The notes under the pieces are model-generated. The model ran no database searches. It saw only the letters and a program-made list of their open reading frames with translations, and was not told the DNA's origin. Shown piece after piece: positions 27,418 to 35,825 of a DNA stretch of 64,000 bases (positions are counted from its first letter, which is position 1; each line of letters begins with the position of its first letter). Origin of the DNA: Dechloromonas sp. (GTDB lineage Bacteria; Pseudomonadota; Gammaproteobacteria; Burkholderiales; Rhodocyclaceae); assembly GCA_028687035.1 (NCBI GenBank), contig JAQUAX010000010.1, positions 1 through 64,000 of the forward strand. Reading direction: 5' to 3'. A program made the translations under genes and the position numbers.

Positions 27418-28370
27418 GGCGCGCAGTCGGCGATCGCGTCGCCGTGCCCGCAGGGCGTCGCCTGGCCGGGCAGCGGATGCGGCGTGCCGTCGGCGTCCAT
27501 GCCGGCCGCGTAGGTCCGCCAGCCGGTGACGCCGCCGCGTTCCAGTTCGAGCACGAGCACCCAGCCGAGCCGGCCTTCCGGCTCGTCGAAACCGTCGAAA
27601 ACGAAGTTGCCCAGGCTGTAGATCACCGGCTTGCCGCGGTAGGTCTCGACATCCTGCACGACGTGCGGATGGCCGCCGACCACGGCGTCGGCGCCGGCAT
27701 CGATCATCCGCCGGGCGAGCCGGCGCTGGCGTTCGCCGGCCCGCGGCTCGAATTCCCAGCCCCAGTGCATGAAGGGGATCACCAGATCGGCGCCGGCCGC
27801 GCGCGCGGCGCGGATCGCGTCGACGACCAGATCGTCCTCGCTCCACGCGAGGCCGGGCCAGTCCGGTCCGGCCTCGAAGCGGCGGGGCAGGAATTCGTTG
27901 TAGCCGAGCACGGCGATCTTCAGCCCCTTGCGCGCTATCCACAGCGGCCGGTGCGCCTCGGCCAGGTTGCGGCCGCCGCCGAAGGCCGCGATGCCGGCGG
28001 CGGCGACGTGCTCCAGCGTTTCGACGAAGGCGGCCCGGCCGAAGTCGCCGGCGTGGTTGTTGGCGACCGACAGCGCGTCGAAGCGGCCCTGCAGCACGCG
28101 CAGTGCGGCCGGATCGGCGCGGAAGCTGTAGATCTTTTCCGGATCGGTGGTGCCGCCGCGGGCGACCGCGCATTCGAGATTGCCGATCCGGTAGTCGGCC
28201 CGGGCGAGCAGCCCGGCAAAGGGGGCGAGCGGGTCGCCGCCGGCGGCGATCAGCCGGCCGGGGCCGTCGGCCAGCATCACGTCGCCCGCGAACAGCAGGC
28301 GCAAGGGCTCCGCGTGCGCGGCCAGCGAGGCGGCGAGGAGCAGCGCGGTCGACCAGGCTTTCAGGCTCAT
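27414..28370 (-). CDS. CapA/PgsA-family exported metallophosphatase-like protein
   Basis: A 318-residue protein of the CapA family, calcineurin-like folds first named from polyglutamate capsule synthesis. A signal peptide (1-20) is followed by the metal-site motifs GDVML (about 29-33), IGNLE (62-66), ANNH (103-106) and GHPHV (about 231-235). No capsule genes are adjacent, so the substrate is unknown. Its start overlaps the stop of the upstream 127-residue exported protein by four bases, and its 3' end overlaps the convergent DUF1439-like gene by four. Confidence 0.85.
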   Translation of the reverse strand: MSLKAWSTALLLAASLAAHAEPLRLLFAGDVMLADGPGRLIAAGGDPLAPFAGLLARADYRIGNLECAVARGGTTDPEKIYSFRADPAALRVLQGRFDALSVANNHAGDFGRAAFVETLEHVAAAGIAAFGGGRNLAEAHRPLWIARKGLKIAVLGYNEFLPRRFEAGPDWPGLAWSEDDLVVDAIRAARAAGADLVIPFMHWGWEFEPRAGERQRRLARRMIDAGADAVVGGHPHVVQDVETYRGKPVIYSLGNFVFDGFDEPEGRLGWVLVLELERGGVTGWRTYAAGMDADGTPHPLPGQATPCGHGDAIADCAP

Positions 28371-28750
28371 TTTCCGTCGTCCGCGAGCGCGCAGCGGTAT
28401 TGCAGTTCGGCGTTCAGGCGCGGCTCGTAGACGGCCTGCACGCCGGTGAAGCTCCCGTCGGCGGCAGCCGGCGGCGGATAGGGGTGGCTGGCCTGGTGGA
28501 TCAGCTGCGGGCCGTCGGGGCCGCGCCCGTAGGTGTAGAGCTTGATGCCGGCGAGATCGGCCGGGGCCGGGCGGAACACGACGCGGAACAGGAACCAGCT
28601 TTCGAATTCGACCGGGCGGACCTGCAGCGGGTCGGCGGTCGGCACCGCGACGACACGCCGCGTCGTTCCGCCGTAGTCCACGTCGCAGACGACGACCTCG
28701 GCCCGGGCGGCACCGGCGAGCAGCAGGCAGAGCAGCGCGGCGCGCTTCAT
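28367..28750 (-). CDS. Small exported protein, function unknown
   Basis: A 127-residue protein with a signal peptide ([17 protein letters not shown]) and a beta-rich mature part with two cysteines, one in [10 protein letters not shown] and one in QYRCALADD, likely a disulfide. I do not recognise the family. The start overlaps the bpt stop by four bases and the stop overlaps the capA-like start, so it belongs to the aat - bpt - this gene - capA-like transcription unit. Confidence 0.75.
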   Translation of the reverse strand: MKRAALLCLLLAGAARAEVVVCDVDYGGTTRRVVAVPTADPLQVRPVEFESWFLFRVVFRPAPADLAGIKLYTYGRGPDGPQLIHQASHPYPPPAAADGSFTGVQAVYEPRLNAELQYRCALADDGK

Positions 28751-29484
28751 GCGGGCTCCGGCAGGGGTTGCCAGCGGCCGTCGAGCAGTCCCTCGATCGG
28801 CCGGAAGTTCGCCTTGTACGCCATTTTCCGGCTTTCGGCGATCCAGTAGCCGAGGTAGAGGTAGGGCAGGCCGAGCGCCCGGCACTGGGCGGCCTGCCAT
28901 AGCACGTTGTAAGTGCCGAAGCTGGCTCCCGGTCGATCCGGGTCGAAAAAGGTGTAGACCGACGACAGGCCGTCGTCGAGGACGTCGATCAGGCTGACCA
29001 TGCAGACGCCGCCGGCATCCGAGAATTCGATCAGCCGGGTATCGACGCGGCTCTGCAGCAGGAACTGTTCGTACTGTTCCCGGCTGTCGTCGTCCATGCC
29101 GCCGCCCGGATGGCGGCTGGCCTGGTAGCGGGCGTACAGCGCGTAGTGCTCGTCGAGGAAGACGAGGGGCCGTTCGCGGGCGACCAGCCCGGCGTGCTTC
29201 TTCAGCGCGCGGCGCTGGCTGCGGTCGGGCTGCAGGCGGGCGACCGGCAGGCGGACCGGCACGCAGGCGCGGCAGTCGTCGCAATGGGGGCGGTAGGTGA
29301 AGATGCCGCTGCGCCGGAAGCCGGCGCGGACCAGCGCGCTGTAGATTTCGCCGTCGATCAGGTGGGCCGGCGTCGCGACCTGCGAACGTGCTTCGCGTTC
29401 CGCCAGATAGCTGCACGGGTAGGGCGAGGTCGCGTAGAACTGCAGCAGCGAGAAGGGAAGCGCGGCGTCGTCGGGCAAGGCCAT
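28747..29484 (-). CDS. bpt: Aspartate/glutamate leucyltransferase (Bpt)
   Basis: A 245-residue N-degron enzyme of the arginyltransferase-like family that transfers leucine from Leu-tRNA to proteins starting with Asp or Glu, marking them for ClpS/ClpAP. Diagnostic segments are PYPCSYL near residue 24, [12 protein letters not shown] (about 67-78) with the cysteine pair, [10 protein letters not shown], and SVYTFFDP with GTYNVLWQ. The start lies one base after the aat stop, so both N-end rule transferases are made together. Confidence 0.93.
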   Translation of the reverse strand: MALPDDAALPFSLLQFYATSPYPCSYLAEREARSQVATPAHLIDGEIYSALVRAGFRRSGIFTYRPHCDDCRACVPVRLPVARLQPDRSQRRALKKHAGLVARERPLVFLDEHYALYARYQASRHPGGGMDDDSREQYEQFLLQSRVDTRLIEFSDAGGVCMVSLIDVLDDGLSSVYTFFDPDRPGASFGTYNVLWQAAQCRALGLPYLYLGYWIAESRKMAYKANFRPIEGLLDGRWQPLPEPA

Positions 29485-29485
29485 C

Positions 29486-30190
29486 TCACCACTCCGCGGA
29501 AAAAGCCGGGGCCGGCCACGTCGACCGCGGCTCGCCGCTGCCGGTCAGCGTCGCCAGGCGGTCGACGAATTCGTCGCGCGGGATTTCGCGGGCGCCGAGC
29601 GAGGCAAGGTGCGTGGTGTGCATCTGGCAGTCGACCATGCCGAAACCTCCGGCCAGCAGTTGGCGGACGAGGTGGGCGAAGGCGACCTTCGAGGCGTCCC
29701 GCCGATGGGCGAACATCGACTCGCCGTAGAACATGCGGCCGATCGCCAGTCCGTACAGGCCGCCGACGAGCTCGCCTTCGACCCAGGTTTCGACCGAATG
29801 CGCCCAACCGAGTTCATGCAGCCGGATGTAGGCATCCATCATTTCCGGCGTGATCCAGGTGCCATCCTGGCCGGGCCGCGGGGTCGCCGAGCAGGCGGCG
29901 ATCACGGCCGGAAAGGCACTGTCGAAGCGGACCTCGTGGCGGCCGGTGCGCAGCGTCTTGCGCAGCGAACGGGTCAGCCGGAATTCGTCCGGGAACAGCA
30001 CCATGCGCGGGTCCGGGCTGTACCACAGCGGAAAACCGTCGACGGTGCCCCACGGGAAGATGCCGCGCCGGTAGGCGTCGAGCAGGCGGTCCGGCACGAG
30101 CGTCGCGCCGACCGCGAGCAGGCCGCCGAATTCCGCATGCGCCGAGGCGACCGGCGGGAAGGGATCGAGCGGGGCGAGGTAGGGAATCAT
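29486..30190 (-). CDS. aat: Leucyl/phenylalanyl-tRNA-protein transferase
   Basis: A 234-residue enzyme adding Leu or Phe to proteins beginning with Lys or Arg. Family motifs are [57 protein letters not shown] (two adjoining segments) and [14 protein letters not shown]. The order and length are standard. It is the first gene of the aat-bpt unit and starts 17 bases downstream of the fbpC stop, so cotranscription with the iron ATPase gene is possible. Confidence 0.96.
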   Translation of the reverse strand: MIPYLAPLDPFPPVASAHAEFGGLLAVGATLVPDRLLDAYRRGIFPWGTVDGFPLWYSPDPRMVLFPDEFRLTRSLRKTLRTGRHEVRFDSAFPAVIAACSATPRPGQDGTWITPEMMDAYIRLHELGWAHSVETWVEGELVGGLYGLAIGRMFYGESMFAHRRDASKVAFAHLVRQLLAGGFGMVDCQMHTTHLASLGAREIPRDEFVDRLATLTGSGEPRSTWPAPAFSAEW

Positions 30191-30206
30191 CGACCGCGGA
30201 CGGGTT

Positions 30207-31352
30207 TCAGCCGGCGCTTCCCGCCCACGTCACCGGCTGCGCCCGGCGCTGCTCGAGCTGGATTTCGCAGGCCGCATCGCTGCACTCGTCGTGCTTCTTG
30301 AAGGCGATCACGTGGTCGGCGTCGAGCCGGATGCCGATCTTCTCGCCGAGCGCGTGGTTGTGGTGCGACGGGACCAGCGACAGCACCTCGGTGCCGCTGG
30401 CCAGGCGCAGCGTGTACAGGATGTCGGCGCCGCGGAAGGCCTTGTGCAGCACCTCGGCCTGGACCGGGCTGGCATCGTCGTGGACGATGTCGTCCGGACG
30501 CAGCAGGATGTCGACACGGCAGCCGCAGTCGCAGCCGGTGCAGCTCTCGCTGCATTCGACCGGCGTGTCGGAGACCAGCGTGCCGAGTTCCATCGCGACG
30601 CTGTTGCCTTCGCCGACCGTGCCTTCGACCAGCACGCCCTGGCCGATGAAGTCGGCGACGAAGCGGTTGGCGGGGCGGTGGTACAGGTTGTAGGGCACGT
30701 CCCACTGCTGGATGCGGCCTTCGTACATCAGGCCGATCTCGTCGGCCATCGCGAAGGCTTCGTTCTGGTCGTGGGTGACCATGATCGCGGTCGACCCCTC
30801 GCGCTTGAGGATTTCCCGGACCTCGACCGACAGCCGCTCGCGCAGGCCGACGTCGAGATTGGAGAAGGGCTCGTCGAGCAGGATCAGCTCCGGGCGCGGC
30901 GCCAGTGCGCGTGCCAGCGCGACGCGCTGCTGCTGGCCGCCGGACAGTTCGTGCGGGTACTTGCCGCCCTGGCCGTGCAGGCCGACCGTCGCGAGCAGCT
31001 GGCGGACGCGCAATTGCGCCTCGCCGCCCGGGCGCCGGCCGAGGCCGAAGGCGACGTTCTGCTCCACGGTCAGGTGCGGGAACAGCGCGTAGTCCTGGAA
31101 AACCATGCCGATGCGCCGCTGCTCGGGCGCGATCCGCCGGCCGGGACGGCTGACGGTTTCGCCGCGCAGCACGATCTCGCCGCCGGCGATTTCCTCGAAG
31201 CCGGCGATGCAGCGCAGCAGCGTCGTCTTGCCGCAGCCGGACGGACCGAGCAGGCAGGCGATGCGGCCCGCCTCGAGCCGGAAATCGACGCCATCGACGA
31301 CGGTATGGCCGCCGTAGCGCTGAACGATGCCTTTGAGTTCAAGTTGTGCCAT
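30207..31352 (-). CDS. fbpC: Ferric iron ABC transporter ATP-binding protein with Cys-rich insertion
   Basis: A 381-residue FbpC/PotA-class ATPase with Walker A GPSGCGKTT (36-44), signature LSGGQ (136-140), Walker B LILLDEP (156-162) and a TOBE-type regulatory C-terminus. Within the C-terminal domain a cysteine cluster (Cys267, 271, 274, 276, 278) is inserted just before the DILLRPDD strand, and two more cysteines (357, 362) lie near the end. Ordinary FbpC proteins lack such a cluster as far as I recall; metal or Fe-S sensing is a possible role. It is divergent from the permease with 26 bases between start codons and no ribosome-binding site. Confidence 0.88.
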   Translation of the reverse strand: MAQLELKGIVQRYGGHTVVDGVDFRLEAGRIACLLGPSGCGKTTLLRCIAGFEEIAGGEIVLRGETVSRPGRRIAPEQRRIGMVFQDYALFPHLTVEQNVAFGLGRRPGGEAQLRVRQLLATVGLHGQGGKYPHELSGGQQQRVALARALAPRPELILLDEPFSNLDVGLRERLSVEVREILKREGSTAIMVTHDQNEAFAMADEIGLMYEGRIQQWDVPYNLYHRPANRFVADFIGQGVLVEGTVGEGNSVAMELGTLVSDTPVECSESCTGCDCGCRVDILLRPDDIVHDDASPVQAEVLHKAFRGADILYTLRLASGTEVLSLVPSHHNHALGEKIGIRLDADHVIAFKKHDECSDAACEIQLEQRRAQPVTWAGSAG

Positions 31353-31378
31353 GGCTGTCGATTATAATTCGCGTTCCC
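31353..31378. promoter_or_regulatory. 26-bp divergent promoter of fbpC and fbpB with palindromic -10
   Basis: The entire gap between the two divergent start codons contains ATTATAAT (31361-31368), which is its own reverse complement. An exact TATAAT is therefore present on both strands. With a normal 6-7 base -10 to start distance, transcription would begin about 2-4 bases before each ATG. Neither start has a Shine-Dalgarno sequence, consistent with leaderless messages. No clear -35 box was found on either side. Confidence 0.55.
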
Positions 31379-33013
31379 ATGCGCGCCGCCCATTTTTCTC
31401 CCCTGCTCATCGTCGGCCTCGCCGTCGCCCTGCTTGCCGGCCTGCCGGTCGCCAGCGTCGGGCTGAACCTGTTCGTCGGCGGGACCAGCGCGACCTGGTC
31501 GCACCTGGCGCAGACGGTGCTGCCCGACTATATCGCCAATTCGCTGTGGCTGTGCCTGGGCGTCGGCTGCGGCGTCGGGCTGGTCGGCGTCGCCACGGCC
31601 TGGCTGACCGCGATGCACGATTTCCCCGGCCGCCGCTTCTTCGAATGGGCGCTGGTGTTGCCGCTGGCCGTGCCGGCCTACGTGATGGCCTACGTCTATA
31701 CCGATTTCCTGCAGTTCGTCGGCCCGGTGCAGACGGCCTTGCGCGAAACCTTCGGCTGGGCCTACGGCGACTACTGGTTCCCGGATATCCGGACGCTGCC
31801 CGGCGCGATCCTGATGTTCGTCTGCGTGCTTTATCCCTACGTCTATCTGCTGGCCCGGACGGCCTTCCTCGAGCGCGCGTCGGGCATACTGGAGGCCGCG
31901 CGCACGCTGGGCATGGGGCCGTGGCGCGCCTTCTTCGCGGTGTCGCTGCCGCTGGCCCGGCCGGCCATCGTCGCCGGCGTCGCGCTGGCGCTGATGGAGA
32001 CGCTGGCCGATTACGGTACGGTCGCCTATTTCGCGGTCAACACCTTCACGACGGGCATTTACCGCGCCTGGTTCTCGCTCGGCGACCGCGTCGCCGCGGC
32101 GCAGCTGGCGGCGATGCTGCTCGCCTTCGTGCTCTTCCTGCTGATGGCCGAGCGCGTGTCGCGCGGCCGGGCCCGCTACCACAACACGACCGGCCGCAAC
32201 CGGCCGCTGGCCGGCGCCCGTCTCGGCGGGCTGCGCGCCGCCGCCGCGCTGCTCGTCTGCAGCCTGCCGCTGCTGCTCGGCTTCGTGCTGCCCGCCGTGC
32301 TGCTGCTGAAGATGGCCTTCACCGATGGCGACGCGCAGTTCGGCGAGCGTTTCCTGATGCTGTCGCGCAACAGCTTCGTGCTGGCCGGCTGCACCGCGGC
32401 GCTCGGCGTGCTGCTTGCCCTGCTGCTCGCCTACGGCGCGCGGCTGTCGAAAACGACTTTCGCGGCGGCGCTGAACCGTGTCGTCGGCCTCGGCTACGCG
32501 GTGCCGGGGGCGGTCATCGCGGTCGGCGTGCTGATCCCGGTGACGCGGCTCGACAACTGGCTGGCCGGGCAGTGGGAAGCGTGGTTCGGCAGCAATCCCG
32601 GCCTGCTGCTGACCGGCGGCATCGCGGCGCTGATCTACGCCTATCTGGTGCGCTTCCTGGCGGTCGCGCTGCATACCGTCGAATCCAGCCTCGCCAAGAT
32701 CACGCCCAGCATGGACGACGCGGCGCGCAGCCTGGGGCTGGGCCAGGGCGAGACGCTGCGCCGGGTACATGCGCCGATGCTGCGCGGCAGCCTGTTCACC
32801 GCCGGCCTGCTGGTCTTCGTCGACGTGATGAAGGAGTTGCCGGCGACGCTGGTGATGCGCCCGTTCAATTTCGACACGCTGGCCACCCAGGCCTACACGC
32901 TGGCTTCCGACGAGCGCCTGGCCGAGGCCTCGACGGCGGCGCTGGCCATCGTCGCGGTCGGCCTGCTGCCGTTGATCGCGCTGTCCCGGCAGATTTCGCG
33001 CAGCCGGAAATGA
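31379..33013 (+). CDS. fbpB: Ferric iron ABC transporter permease (fused FbpB type)
   Basis: A 544-residue permease with two homologous halves, each ending in a BPD-type coupling loop: ILEAARTLGMGPWRAFFAVSLPLARP in the first half and MDDAARSLGLGQGETLRRVHAPM in the second, each read here as two adjoining segments. About twelve membrane helices are predicted. This duplicated form is typical of FbpB/FutB iron(III) permeases, which work with the ATPase encoded divergently and the binding protein encoded convergently. ATG 31379 is chosen; a GTG at 31346 would overlap the fbpC start. Confidence 0.92.
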   Translation: MRAAHFSPLLIVGLAVALLAGLPVASVGLNLFVGGTSATWSHLAQTVLPDYIANSLWLCLGVGCGVGLVGVATAWLTAMHDFPGRRFFEWALVLPLAVPAYVMAYVYTDFLQFVGPVQTALRETFGWAYGDYWFPDIRTLPGAILMFVCVLYPYVYLLARTAFLERASGILEAARTLGMGPWRAFFAVSLPLARPAIVAGVALALMETLADYGTVAYFAVNTFTTGIYRAWFSLGDRVAAAQLAAMLLAFVLFLLMAERVSRGRARYHNTTGRNRPLAGARLGGLRAAAALLVCSLPLLLGFVLPAVLLLKMAFTDGDAQFGERFLMLSRNSFVLAGCTAALGVLLALLLAYGARLSKTTFAAALNRVVGLGYAVPGAVIAVGVLIPVTRLDNWLAGQWEAWFGSNPGLLLTGGIAALIYAYLVRFLAVALHTVESSLAKITPSMDDAARSLGLGQGETLRRVHAPMLRGSLFTAGLLVFVDVMKELPATLVMRPFNFDTLATQAYTLASDERLAEASTAALAIVAVGLLPLIALSRQISRSRK

Positions 33014-33036
33014 AAATCCCCGCACGCGGCGGGGAT
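33013..33036 (-). terminator. Terminator of fbpA
   Basis: ATCCCCGC (33016-33023) pairs with GCGGGGAT (33029-33036). On the minus strand the stem is followed by TTTT. It lies in the 45-base gap between the convergent fbpB and fbpA. Confidence 0.7.
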
Positions 33037-33058
33037 CGAAGAAGGAGGCGGGTCCGGC

Positions 33059-34075
33059 TTACTTGAAGCCGGCGCGGTCGAAGATCATCTGCGCTTTGGC
33101 CTGGTACATCGCCAGGTTCTTGACCGGCAGCGTGTCGGCCTTGAACTTGCCGAGCGATTCGAGCGCCGGGTTGGACACCTTGACGCTGGCGACCGCCGGC
33201 CATTCGTTGTTGCCGTCCGCGAAATAGCGCTGCGCCGCGTCGGAGGCCAGGTATTCCAGGAACTTGACGGCCGCTTCCTTGTGCGGAGCGGTCTTCAGCA
33301 TGCCGCCGCCGGATACGTTGATATGGGTGCCGGTGGTCTGCTGGTTGGGCCACACGATGCCGACCTTTTCCATCGTTTTCTGGTCTTCCGGCTTGGTCGA
33401 CCGCAGCAGGCGGGCGACGTAGTAGGTGTTCGAGATCGTCACGCCGCATTCGCCGGCGGCGACCGACTTGATCTGGTCGGTGTCGCCGCCCTTCGGAGCG
33501 CGGGCGAAGTTGGCGACCATGCCGCGCGCCCAGGTTTCCGCCTTCGCATCATTGCCGTGGGCGATCACCGAGGCCATCAGCGACAGGTTGTACGGGTGCG
33601 AGCCCGAGCGCGAGCAGAACTTGCCCTTCAGCTTCGGATCGGCCAGGTCCTCGTAGTTGCGGACATCCTCGGCCTTGACGCTGGACTTGTTGTAGACGAT
33701 CACCCGGGCCCGGGTCGAGAAGGAGAACCAGTCTTCGGTGCGCAGGTGCGCCGGGATGCGGCTTTCCAGCGTCTTCGAGGCGACCGGGGCGAACAGGCCG
33801 AGTTCGTGGGCCTTGGCCAGCCGGGCGGCATCGACGGTCAGGAAGACGTCGGCCGGGCTGTTCGCACCCTCGTTGCGGATGCGCTCGAGCAGCTCGTCTT
33901 CCTTGCCCTCGATCCGGTTGATCCGGATGCCGGTCTGCTTGGTGAAATCGGCGTACAGGGCTTCGTCGGTCTGGTAGTGGCGGGCCGAATAGAGGTTCAG
34001 GACCTTTTCCTCGGCCAGCGAGGCCTGGGCGAGGGTGGCGACGGCGGCGGCGATCAGGGCGGACTTCAATTTCAT
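33059..34075 (-). CDS. fbpA: Periplasmic ferric iron-binding protein
   Basis: A 338-residue substrate-binding protein of the FbpA/FutA/AfuA family. A signal peptide (about 1-21) is followed by the conserved LNLYSARHYQTDEALY start. The paired tyrosines of the iron site lie in NTYYVARLL. TGTHINVSGGG is another family segment. It delivers Fe(III) to the FbpB/FbpC transporter. The gene converges on fbpB rather than heading an operon with it, so it has its own promoter, near a Fur-like box about 67 bases upstream of the start. Confidence 0.94.
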   Translation of the reverse strand: MKLKSALIAAAVATLAQASLAEEKVLNLYSARHYQTDEALYADFTKQTGIRINRIEGKEDELLERIRNEGANSPADVFLTVDAARLAKAHELGLFAPVASKTLESRIPAHLRTEDWFSFSTRARVIVYNKSSVKAEDVRNYEDLADPKLKGKFCSRSGSHPYNLSLMASVIAHGNDAKAETWARGMVANFARAPKGGDTDQIKSVAAGECGVTISNTYYVARLLRSTKPEDQKTMEKVGIVWPNQQTTGTHINVSGGGMLKTAPHKEAAVKFLEYLASDAAQRYFADGNNEWPAVASVKVSNPALESLGKFKADTLPVKNLAMYQAKAQMIFDRAGFK

Positions 34076-34141
34076 GCGGGGAACTCCGGGGTCGATGTAA
34101 ACGAGAATGGCTCCAGTTTATCGGCGGCGATCCGCTTTGTA

Positions 34142-34157
34142 AATGAGAAACGTTATT
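34142..34157 (-). promoter_or_regulatory. Candidate Fur box upstream of fbpA
   Basis: AATGAGAAACGTTATT matches the 16-base core AATGATAATCATTATC at 12 positions. It lies 67 bases upstream of the fbpA start. Iron-dependent repression by Fur is the expected regulation for this gene, so location and match support each other. No binding data exist here. Confidence 0.5.
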
Positions 34158-34169
34158 GCATCCGGACGT

Positions 34170-34194
34170 AAAAAAAGCGGCTGTCGGGCCGCTT
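34170..34194 (-). terminator. Terminator of the NlpC/P60 gene
   Basis: AAGCGGC (34175-34181) pairs with GCCGCTT (34188-34194). On the minus strand the stem runs into seven T residues. It starts five bases after the stop codon of the NlpC/P60 gene. Confidence 0.85.
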
Positions 34195-34198
34195 CGTA

Positions 34199-34708
34199 TT
34201 ACTCGTTGTCGATGATCCGGCGGGCGCCGTTGTAGCGCTGCAGCCAGTAGCTGCTGTCCATGCTTTCGACGCGGACTTCGGCGCCGGCCCGCGGGGCGTG
34301 CAGGAAATGGTTGTCGCCGAGATAGATGCCGACGTGCGAGAAGGCGCGGCGCATCGTGTTGAAGAACACCAGGTCGCCCGGCTTCAGCTGGCTGGCGTCG
34401 ACGCGCTGGCCCATTTCGCTCATCTCGCGCGCGGTGCGCGGCAGCAGGGTGCCGATCGTGTCCTTGTAGACCAGGCGGACGAAGCCGCTGCAGTCGAGGC
34501 CGCTGTCCTCGTTGTTGCCGCCCCAGCGGTAACGCACGCCGACCAGCTTCAGGCCCTGCAGGATCACGTCCTGCGCGGCGTTCGTGTAACGTTCCAGGAA
34601 GGATTGCTGCTCCTCCGGCTTGCGGCTCTGTTCGGCCGCGAGGGCCGCGTTCGGGACGCAGAGTGCGAGCGCCGAAACGAGCAGGGTCGAGAACATTACT
34701 TTTTGCAT
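34199..34708 (-). CDS. NlpC/P60-family cell wall endopeptidase
   Basis: A 169-residue exported peptidoglycan hydrolase. A signal peptide (about 1-25) precedes a single NlpC/P60 domain with catalytic Cys73 in LDCSGFV, His125 in SHVGIYLG and His137 in FLHAPR; the triad is complete. Such enzymes cut the D-Glu to diamino acid bond in peptide stems. No SH3 or LysM targeting domain is present. It is monocistronic with a strong terminator. Confidence 0.92.
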   Translation of the reverse strand: MQKVMFSTLLVSALALCVPNAALAAEQSRKPEEQQSFLERYTNAAQDVILQGLKLVGVRYRWGGNNEDSGLDCSGFVRLVYKDTIGTLLPRTAREMSEMGQRVDASQLKPGDLVFFNTMRRAFSHVGIYLGDNHFLHAPRAGAEVRVESMDSSYWLQRYNGARRIIDNE

Positions 34709-34776
34709 AGCGGCGAACTGTATTTCAATTCGGCGGGACTGTAAACCCGGCGGCGCCGACTATCGGTATCACTATG

Positions 34777-34797
34777 TTCATAATGCGTAATTATGAA
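34777..34797 (+). promoter_or_regulatory. Palindromic operator candidate upstream of the AcuI-like gene
   Basis: TTCATAAT (34777-34784), a 5-base spacer, then ATTATGAA (34790-34797) form a perfect 8-bp inverted repeat ending 31 bases before the chosen start codon. The size and AT-rich symmetric arms resemble MarR- or TetR-type operators. The first arm contains CATAAT, a possible -10 box, so a bound protein would block transcription. Confidence 0.55.
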
Positions 34798-34828
34798 TAC
34801 AATCCAAGGCTCTGGAGTGGGGGTGGAG

Positions 34829-35824
34829 ATGGAATCCTTCAAGGCATTGTTGATTGAAGAACGCGACGGCAAGGTGGAGAGCGGTTTCGTCCGGATGGAT
34901 GCCGGCCGCCTGGATGCCGGCGAGGTGACGATCCGCGTCGCCTACTCCAGTGTCAACTACAAGGATGCGCTGGCGGCGACCGGCGCCGGCCGGATCATCC
35001 GGCGCTTTCCCTGCATCGGCGGCATCGACCTGTCCGGCACCGTCGTCGACAGCGCCGACCCGCGCTTCAAGCCGGGCGATCCGGTGATCGCGACCAGTTT
35101 CGACATCGGCGTCGCCCATCACGGCGGCTACGCCGAATATGCCCGCGTGCCGGCCGCCTGGGTGGTGCCGCTGCCGGCCGGCCTGTCGCTGTACGACGCG
35201 ATGGCGCTGGGCACTGCCGGCTTCACCGCGGCGCTCGGCATCGTCCGCATGGAAGAGAACGGGCTGCGGCCCGACAAGGGGCCGGTCATCGTCACCGGCG
35301 CGACCGGCGGCGTCGGCAGCCTGGCCGTCGACATGCTGGCCCGCCTGCGCTACCACGTCGTCGCGCTGACCGGCAAGGAAAGCGAGGCCGACTACCTGCG
35401 CGGCCTGGGTGCCGCCGAGGTCATGCTGCGCGACGGCCTCGACCTGACCCGGATCCGGCCGCTCGACAGCGCGCGCTGGGCGGGCGCGGTCGACAACCTG
35501 GGCGGCGACATTCTGGCCTGGATCGCCAGCACGATGATGCAGGGCGGAACGATCGCCAGCATCGGGCTGGCCGCATCGATGAAGCTCAACACCACGGTCG
35601 CGCCCTTCATCCTGCGTGGCGTCAGCCTGCTCGGCGTCGATTCGGGCTACATCGGCGAACCCTATCGCAGCGGCGTCTGGCAGCGCCTGGCCGGCGACCT
35701 GCGGCCGCCCCACCTCGAAAGCATGAGCCGCCGCATCGCCTTCGACGAGCTGCCGGGCATTTTCGACGAGTACATCGCCGGCCGGGCCAAGGGACGCGTC
35801 GTCGTCGAGATCGCTGGCGCCTGA
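34829..35824 (+). CDS. acuI: AcuI/YhdH-family NADPH-dependent acrylyl-CoA reductase
   Basis: A 331-residue quinone-oxidoreductase-type MDR enzyme. The YhdH/AcuI signature regions are FKALLIEE at the start, SSVNYKDALAATG (about 44-56), GIDLSGTV, and the NADP-binding VTGATGGVGSLAVDMLA (about 154-170). AcuI reduces acrylyl-CoA to propionyl-CoA, which fits with prpE about 1.2 kb downstream, although the intervening gene is a signalling protein. ATG 34829 has GGAG 11 bases upstream; an ATG at 34793 lies within the palindrome and lacks a ribosome site. The paralogue choice between AcuI and YhdH is inferred. Confidence 0.85.
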   Translation: MESFKALLIEERDGKVESGFVRMDAGRLDAGEVTIRVAYSSVNYKDALAATGAGRIIRRFPCIGGIDLSGTVVDSADPRFKPGDPVIATSFDIGVAHHGGYAEYARVPAAWVVPLPAGLSLYDAMALGTAGFTAALGIVRMEENGLRPDKGPVIVTGATGGVGSLAVDMLARLRYHVVALTGKESEADYLRGLGAAEVMLRDGLDLTRIRPLDSARWAGAVDNLGGDILAWIASTMMQGGTIASIGLAASMKLNTTVAPFILRGVSLLGVDSGYIGEPYRSGVWQRLAGDLRPPHLESMSRRIAFDELPGIFDEYIAGRAKGRVVVEIAGA

Positions 35825-35825
35825 C

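Noticed and set aside
31346-31378. GTG 31346 as the fbpB start
   Set aside because: It overlaps the divergent fbpC start codon and adds residues not expected in the family; ATG 31379 fits the hydrophobic N-terminus.
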